Source: Cryptomeria japonica (taxonomy: Eukaryota > Streptophyta > Pinopsida > Cupressales > Cupressaceae). Taken from it: 60,000 nt of DNA. Positions 53,877 to 60,000 of the stretch are shown piece by piece (position 1 is the stretch's first letter; the number at the start of each line of letters is the position of its first letter). Where the stretch lies: positions 502,970,442 through 503,030,441 of the forward strand of contig NC_081410.1 in NCBI RefSeq assembly GCF_030272615.1, written 5' to 3'. A program made the translations under genes and the position numbers. The notes beneath the pieces are model-generated. The model ran no database searches and had not been told where the DNA came from. It saw nothing but the letters and a program-made list of their open reading frames with translations.

Positions 53877-54430
53877 TAGCGCATAAGAACAACATCTTAG
53901 CGCGTGGAAAACTTTTGCTAACGCATCCAAACCCCAAACTAGTGCGTGGACTTAAAACAGTAGTGTTTTACTCTCAGGCAAAAATGGTAATGATCCTTTA
54001 GCGCATCCACAACACAGTCTGGCGCATTGCAGCAACCTACTAGCGCGTGGGAACCAAGAATTAGTGCATAAAACAAAACAGTTAGTGCTTCACAGGCCCA
54101 GTGTAGCACGTAAAATTTTCCAAACAACATCCACAACAAATTTCAATAGTCCTACTTTTAGCGCGTGGCAGCCACATCCTAGCACGTAGCATACATACAT
54201 TAGCACATTTACTCAAACAGTTAGCGCGTATCAGGCCTAGTGTAGCGCGTAGCTTTTCCAAACAAAATCCACAACAAATTTCAACAGTCCTAACTTTAGC
54301 GCGTGGAAGAAACAGCTTAGCGCGTAGAAACCATATTGTAGCGCATATATTCCAACAGTTAGCTCATGTAAACTCTATTTTAGTGCATCAGGTAAATTCA
54401 GTAGCGCATGTAAACTCTGTTTTAGCGCGT
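53877..54430 (+). repeat. TAGCGC(A/G)T repeat array 2 in element B leader
   Basis: 23 copies by my count, 12 of them exact TAGCGCAT or TAGCGCGT, the others mostly CG-decay variants (TAGTGC, TAGCAC). A longer repeat of about 141 bases is visible (TTTCCAAACAACATCCACAA near 54117 and TTTCCAAACAAAATCCACAA near 54258). Element A has a single unit at the equivalent place. Confidence 0.88.
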
Positions 54431-55281
54431 GATCTAAGGCCAAAAAACAGAGAAGTCCAAAACTGAAAAATTTTGAAAATTTCAAAAACATTTTAAAGAC
54501 TTTTTTTCATCAAAAATCATCTTTTATTAAACCAGAGTGACAAAAACAAGCTGTTAAAAACTTTTCTCAAGCTAAATTTGTGTTAAACAAAGTTGTCCGA
54601 ATCCTAAACAAATCGCACAATAGAGGATGTCTCTCCTATCATAATCCAGAAAATTTTCATCATCAGTGTCATCAAAATCCTTTACCATCTTACAGATTTC
54701 TATCTCAAAACACTTGTTTAAAATCCTCAAATCGTCAAATCTAGTTTCCAGATCGGGAAGCTTTTATCCATATCATTTGACACACTTTATCGTGAAGGGG
54801 CAGCCTTCACTCTGATAAAGTAAGATTTGAAATTTCCAAAATAAGAATCAACTGAATCCAAACCAATCAAAGGAAATCATTGATCACTCTTGCATGACTA
54901 ATCCCCTTATTCTGAGAAGAAAGAACCTCTATCGTAACATCACGTTAAAGAAACGACAACCTAGTTTTTCCAAATTCATCAAGTGAAATAGGTTTTTATA
55001 CATCAATCGTCAACTCTTCAAATCTCATCGGGTATTCCTTCATCACGTCAAACGTTATATCTAAAACAAATCTAGCGAATTTGACAAGGAACCCTTGAAG
55101 ACAAGAGCATACTGTCAAAAGTCTGCTTTTAATCAAACCATAAACTGTGGCAGAAAAATCAATCCAGCATTCTTGCCCGATGAGTGCATCACATATAACA
55201 CATCTCGACCAGAACCACCAACACCCGAGCAACACATCGAGGAGGCTTTTGTACCTTTCATCACTGAAAGCTTCTATTAAA
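54431..55281 (+). other. Element B leader, last part before gag
   Basis: Similar to element A 8080-8830, including CTCAAGCTAAATTTGTGTTA. The gag frame extends open upstream to about 55147 without an ATG. No other feature is seen. Confidence 0.6.
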
Positions 55282-57498
55282 ATGCCTGTTACTCGCTCTC
55301 AACGAGACAAACAAAGCGAGACACACACAGAATCAAGTATGAATCGCAGATTATCAAATCCTTTTGAAGTTCCGCCTGTAGAAGAACCTGAAATTACTGA
55401 AGCCCTTCTTCGGGAATGTCAAGTAAATCCCTCCTTCCAAAAACTTGTCGAAAAGCTCATGGAAAATGACAAGGAAAAATATCTATTGATGCTCACAAGC
55501 AAGGGCGTTAAACTTCCTGAAGATTTCGACCCAAATCTTTTTCAAACCGGATCTTGGCAATATGCATCTCAAGAACAAAATCGAGAAGAAGAAACTCACA
55601 TACCTGAACAACGTAACTTTGAACAACACATTCCAGAACAACGCATACCAAAAATGCGTATACCTGAACTAGAAACACCAGAGCAACATATACCATTTAC
55701 CACTCCTTTTCAGCTGAGAACCAATACAAGGCAAGAACTTTTTCCTCGGCAAGACAATGCACCCTTGATTGCTCTTACTCAACAAATGCAAATGTTGCAA
55801 AGGCAAATACAGGATATGCAACAAGGGACAACAGTGCGGTACTCTTTAAACGAAATCTGTCCTTATCCATTTGACAGAAGCTTGAACATGGTGCCTTTTC
55901 CTCCAAACTCAGACGTTCCCAAATTTGATAAATATGATGGCAAAAGTGATCCCAGAGATCATGTTCAAGAATTTTTCACACTGAGCCTTGAATTTGCTCA
56001 TGATGACACCTATTTGATGAGGTTATTCCCCAGAAGCTTGGGAGGGCAAACTATGGAATGGTTATCCAAAATTTCGCCACCTGTTAGATCATTTGATGAA
56101 TTGGTTAACAAATTCATAACCCACTATTCCTACAACATCCAACATGCCATAACCATGCTAGATGTTTGCAACACTAAACAAAAGAACAATGAAACATTCA
56201 TGGCATTCCTTCAACGTTGGCGACGCATGGTCTCCAGATATCCTCGAGATATTCCTGAAAAAGAGAAAATGGAAATCTTCATTGATAACTTGAATGGCAA
56301 AATGAGTTACAGACTAAAACTTCAATGCATACCATCTTTCGCTAAATTGATTGAAAATGGCATTCAAGTAGAGGAAGCATGTGTCAAAAAGGGAACACTT
56401 AAATTCTACAAGGAAGGAACAAACTCATCAAACTACAATAACCAAAACAATGCCAACTTTGACAAATCTCGATTTTGGACTCGAAACAAAAACGAAGGCA
56501 ACAACGAATCACATGATCCTAAATCAAAACAACCAATGCTTGCATTATCTGGAAATCCTCAGAACATGAAAAATCCTAAAAATACTACTCCCAGTGCTAA
56601 CACATATGCACAAAACACTGATCAAGGAAAATTCAACACAAACAACACCAACGATAATCAAGGCAAAAACATGAATCCAGGACCTAACAACAATCCACGT
56701 GACAACACGAACAATTTTCAAAAGTGTATCTTCACACCACTAGGACAATCACTAGAATCCGCATTCAGAGAACTTTTGGCAAACAAGATTCTTTTTTTAC
56801 CACCACTCAACAATCATGAACCCCCAATCAAACCACCTTGGTGGAATGATTCACACTATTGTGATTTCCATCGCAACAAGGGTCATAGAACAAACGAATG
56901 CACGAGATTGAAACACATAATACAGGACATGATTGATCGAGGTGACTTAACGGTCGATGGTCTCAAAACAAATGGTGATCACGGAGCCTTTAAAAATCCT
57001 CTCCCAAATTACAACAAGGATGGAGCATCTACTTTAGATGATACACGCGGAGCTCGTATTAATCACATCTACAATAACACTATCAACCATATATCAGCTA
57101 AAGATCATCAAGTAAATGTCATCACCATCCGAGATCAGCGTGATCATGAATCTGTCAATGTAACAACCCGCACTCAGAAATATGTCTTGAAGGGACATAC
57201 TGCACCTGCAACTACCACACCAAAAATCCAATATGACTTGGTTAGCCAACTACGCAAGACTCCAGCTCAGATATCTATCCTGGAATTATTGAAACTATCA
57301 CCCAAGCACAAAGACATATTGGAGCAAGCATTATTGGAAACAAATGTACCTCAAAATCTGGATACAGACAGATTTCAAGCCATGGTCGCCCATATGACAG
57401 GACCTCATAACCTCACCTTTTCAGAGCACGACAATGCTTCCTTGATCCATCCACATAATACTCCTATCCACATTGAAGTCATTGTTTGTAAACACTGA
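55282..57498 (+). CDS. gag of element B (738 aa, ends at a premature TGA)
   Basis: ATG 55282 (MPVTRSQRDKQSE), chosen because element A starts at the same place and nothing upstream in frame is ATG. The N-terminal region is followed by a QHIPEQRI-type Gln/Pro repeat (residues about 110-140). The gag core is at residues about 212-345 (PKFDKYDGKSDPRDHVQEFF, LGGQTMEWLSKISPPVRSFD, RYPRDIPEKEKMEIFIDNL). An Asn-rich linker follows, then zinc finger C527-X2-H530-X4-H535-X4-C540 (CDFHRNKGHRTNEC). The TGA at 57496 replaces an Arg codon (CGA in A) just before the protease. The product would still contain the complete particle-forming and RNA-binding parts. Confidence 0.87.
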   Translation: MPVTRSQRDKQSETHTESSMNRRLSNPFEVPPVEEPEITEALLRECQVNPSFQKLVEKLMENDKEKYLLMLTSKGVKLPEDFDPNLFQTGSWQYASQEQNREEETHIPEQRNFEQHIPEQRIPKMRIPELETPEQHIPFTTPFQLRTNTRQELFPRQDNAPLIALTQQMQMLQRQIQDMQQGTTVRYSLNEICPYPFDRSLNMVPFPPNSDVPKFDKYDGKSDPRDHVQEFFTLSLEFAHDDTYLMRLFPRSLGGQTMEWLSKISPPVRSFDELVNKFITHYSYNIQHAITMLDVCNTKQKNNETFMAFLQRWRRMVSRYPRDIPEKEKMEIFIDNLNGKMSYRLKLQCIPSFAKLIENGIQVEEACVKKGTLKFYKEGTNSSNYNNQNNANFDKSRFWTRNKNEGNNESHDPKSKQPMLALSGNPQNMKNPKNTTPSANTYAQNTDQGKFNTNNTNDNQGKNMNPGPNNNPRDNTNNFQKCIFTPLGQSLESAFRELLANKILFLPPLNNHEPPIKPPWWNDSHYCDFHRNKGHRTNECTRLKHIIQDMIDRGDLTVDGLKTNGDHGAFKNPLPNYNKDGASTLDDTRGARINHIYNNTINHISAKDHQVNVITIRDQRDHESVNVTTRTQKYVLKGHTAPATTTPKIQYDLVSQLRKTPAQISILELLKLSPKHKDILEQALLETNVPQNLDTDRFQAMVAHMTGPHNLTFSEHDNASLIHPHNTPIHIEVIVCKH

Positions 57499-58086
57499 GT
57501 CAAAAGAGTCCTAATAGATGGAGGAGCCGGTCTTAATATATGTACTTTAAAGCTTATCCGTGCATTAGGCTTCTCAGAAGAATCTATTGACCCTTGCAAG
57601 AAAATTACCATAAAGGCATATGATGATGAGGAAAGGTCCTCTAAAGGCACAATGATATTACATATTCAAGTAGGCCTAGTACAAAAGGATACTATTTGTC
57701 AAGTCTTAGATATTGATCTAACCTACAATATTTTGTTAGGACGACCCTGGATACATGAAATGCAAGCAGTACCTTCTACATATCACCAGTGTGTCAAGTT
57801 TCCTTATGATGGACAAGAAATCTCCATATCTGCTGATCACAATCCATTTCAACATTGTAATGCAATGGGGGCAGCCCAAGACAGTTTGGTTCCTCATAAT
57901 AGAGAAAAGCAGCAATCTTCAACATCAGATACACACACAGCAAAATCCAACTCCTTATGGGGAGACTTCAAGCAGAAAATGCAAATCAAAGACCAAGGTA
58001 TAGGAGAATACTCTTTGGAGCCTTTATGTTTGGCAAAATTGCCGACCTCACCTAGATCGCATGGTTTGCCTACTACATCAACATAA
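57499..58086 (+). pseudogene. Aspartic protease of element B (bounded by stops)
   Basis: In frame with gag, beyond the TGA. The active site VLIDGGAGLNICT keeps the catalytic Asp. Later KITIKAYDDEERSSKG and DIDLTYNILLGRPWIHEMQA. The frame closes with TAA at 58084, where element A reads on without a stop. Made only if the upstream TGA is read through or the element is older than its mutation. Confidence 0.83.
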
Positions 58087-59706
58087 CTGGCTACTCAACC
58101 CATCACTAAATTTGATGGTACCTTCATCCAATTGGGTACTCTAGCACATGAATCAGAAGACAAAGATATTCTTAGCTGGTTATACAAAGATGAAGAAGAA
58201 AATCATAGAGCAGCTGCTCTGGACATTGTTCTACCAACACACATGTATGGAAAAGGCTACTTAATCATGAAGCAAATGGGATATGACGGTAAAGGACCTA
58301 TTGGCAAATGCAAAGAAGGAGTCACTGAACCTATAGATCTTCCTTCACAACCTGGTAGAAACAAAGCAGAATTGGGTTCTAAACTCATGTTCCTATTGAA
58401 ACAGCCACCTCACCTCCCTATCAAACCTCAATGGAAGGAAAAGAAGAAGTACAAAGAAGAATCCTGGCAGGAAGCACTTTTTGAATCAGCAGAAACAATC
58501 CGCAAGGCACGGGAACGTCAAGATTATAAGTTACATCAGGAAAAACTTCTAAGTCATAAGAAGGCCCTATCTGTAGCAGTAGCTCATATTCAAACACCAA
58601 TATCTCAAGAACAAATCAGGTCATCTCCAAATACTGTTATTCCTCCCCGAAAAAGAACAGTCTATGAACAAATCCAGCAAGTAGAAGATGGATCTGATAC
58701 AGAATCTACAAAAACCATCAAAATGGTATCCATCATCAAAGATTTGTTTTCACCATACAACACACCTGTTTACAGCACAGATAGAATCTGGGATGATGCC
58801 TATGAGACAGATTCCAATGAATATGAATGGGGTACCTGCTCCAATGCTACTACTGATATCCTGGATGATACTGATTCTATATCCCTTTCTCAGGAAGAAC
58901 ATAATGTAGAGGATAGACCTCTTGAATTTGGACCTCAACATATCTATGATGCTCAGGAAAGTGAACAGAAACATTATGAACAAGTCTATGTGGAAGATGA
59001 TACCATCGAGGACCTTGATGAAATCTTAAATTTCTTTAAACCCAAGACCCATCACGATGAAAACTCTATCCTAACACTTACGGTAGCCGAACTTGATCCA
59101 CCCAACGATTCCTTACCACTTGTCTTTCCTGACCTCATCGACTGGGATGAACCTGAAACAAATGATATACCTATTTTCCCAGATGATGCATCTATTGTCC
59201 ATTACCTATGTACCATAAATCCAGAAACAGGCTCTACCAGTGAACGAAATAATGATATCTGTCAATAAGGGAGTGCCAAGTCTCTCAATCGCAAAAATGC
59301 ACCAAATAACGAATCTAATGCTGAAAACCAGTCAATGGAAACTCTAGATCATAAAAAAGTAAAAATAAAGGACACATCGGAGGGTGAAAACCTTTTTAAG
59401 GCACCTAACAATGGGAGACTTGACACTCTTCCTGAGCACTTTCATGAGCGATCGCCCATATTGATTGAGCCCACTCAATCAATCAACATTGGTACCACAG
59501 AAGCAGCCAAAAATATACATCTTGCAGAATCTCTGACAGAGGAAGAAAGATCGGCATTCATCATCTTCTTTAAAAAACAACAAATCAACTTTGCTTGGTC
59601 ATATGCTGATATGCCCGGAGTAGATCCACACTTAATCATGCATCACTTGTCCATCTCTACAGGAGTTAAGCCAGTCAAGCAAAAGCTACGAAAGATGAAT
59701 CCATAG
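58087..59706 (+). pseudogene. G-patch linker between protease and RT of element B
   Basis: Same frame as gag and RT. The G-patch at 58246-58380 reads YGKGYLIMKQMGYDGKGPIG, then KEGVTEPIDLPSQ. Then a basic segment (KPQWKEKKKYKEESW), a region rich in Glu/Gln, and an acidic segment (DIPIFPDDASIVHYL). TAA at 59266. The pre-RT block NIHLAESLTEEERSAFIIFF and WSYADMPGVDPHLIMHHLS follows, ending in TAG at 59704, shared with element A. Confidence 0.78.
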
Positions 59707-60000
59707 GTGGCACTCATGGTCAAAACTGAACTAAAGAAATTATTAGACGTTGGATTCATCCGACCCATTGACTATGCAGAGTGGATATCCAATATCGTTC
59801 CAGTATCAAAACCAGATGGTAGTATCAGAATATGCATTGACTTCAGAGACGTCAACAAAGCTTGTCCAAAAGATGACTTTCCTCTGCCAAGTATCGACAT
59901 AATTGTAGATCTCATAGCAGGTCATGCAATGCTCTCACTAATGGATGGTTTCTCAGGCTATAACCAAATCAAGATAGCTCCTAAAGATCAAGATAAAACA
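59707..60000 (+). CDS. Reverse transcriptase of element B, N-terminal part, cut by window end
   Basis: Continues the same frame after TAG 59704. Motifs: GFIRPIDYAEWISNIVPVSK, KPDGSIRICIDFRDVNKACP, FPLPSIDIIVDL and SLMDGFSGYNQIKIAPKDQD, all in consensus form and without a stop for 98 codons. The catalytic YVDD lies beyond the window. It would copy the genomic RNA from a tRNA-Lys primer. Confidence 0.87.
   Translation, partial: MALMVKTELKKLLDVGFIRPIDYAEWISNIVPVSKPDGSIRICIDFRDVNKACPKDDFPLPSIDIIVDLIAGHAMLSLMDGFSGYNQIKIAPKDQDKT

Larger units (their letters stand above)
50015..60000 (+). mobile_element. Element B: Ty3/gypsy Tat-type retrotransposon, runs off the window
   Basis: Plus strand: putative LTR 50015-52151, tRNA-Lys PBS 52170-52195, 3.1 kb leader with two repeat arrays, then gag, protease, G-patch linker and RT in one continuous frame (55282-60000, 1573 codons) broken only by TGA 57496, TAA 58084, TAA 59266 and TAG 59704. 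It is better preserved than A, with the catalytic protease Asp and RT motifs intact. Confidence 0.9.

Noticed and set aside
53877-54430. CRISPR-like array.
   Set aside because: The repeated unit is only 8 bases, spacers vary freely in length, and the context is a plant retrotransposon leader.

Overview
The window looks like intergenic heterochromatin from a large plant genome. Every coding stretch I can recognise belongs to an LTR retrotransposon of a plant-specific type: Ty3/gypsy Tat-type elements (second RNase H, G-patch domain, CX2HX4HX4C gag finger), SIRE-like Ty1/copia elements (LTRs starting TGTTGGC, initiator-Met PBS, GGGGGAGA polypurine tracts) and a captured plant mobile domain. I see no host gene, tRNA or rRNA. 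Repeat density and nesting would suit a gymnosperm, but that is a guess. Almost all coding regions are broken, many by C-to-T changes (CGA to TGA, CAA/CAG to stop) that point to long-term cytosine methylation.

Layout: (1) 1-12129, element A, a Tat-type gypsy element on the minus strand: IN, two RNase H domains, RT, G-patch linker, protease, gag, a 2.6 kb leader, a tRNA-Lys-type PBS and its 5' LTR. (2) 12130-20043, copia debris: an LTR fragment, element C1 (minus, cut off inside RT), and D1, the 3' end of a non-autonomous element. (3) 20044-26145, copia element D2 (plus), with full gag-pol remains but a truncated 5' LTR; it sits in the 5' LTR of E. (4) 26146-30111, E, a gag-protease-only gypsy element. 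(5) 30112-37070, F, a decayed Tat relic (minus) split by G (30853-35078), a complete non-autonomous element that carries one 528-codon coiled-coil reading frame and no pol. (6) 37071-43357, element I (plus), with an intact proline/glutamine/serine-rich ORF of 857 aa from its first ATG. (7) 42307-43847, a head-to-head LTR palindrome joined to H. (8) 43848-49929, H (minus), nearly identical LTRs around an antisense plant mobile domain pseudogene. (9) 50015-60000, element B (plus), same internal family as A but with an unrelated LTR, a leader full of TAGCGC(A/G)T repeats, and one gag-pol frame with four stops, running off the window in RT.

The common theme is parasitism. A/B-like gypsy elements and C1/D2-like copia elements probably supplied RT and integrase for non-autonomous partners (D1 and G with copia-type ends; H and I with A-type TGTAGACG ends), each carrying a different cargo ORF. 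The least explained items are the G/D1 coiled-coil protein, the element I protein, and the TAGCGC(A/G)T leader arrays.
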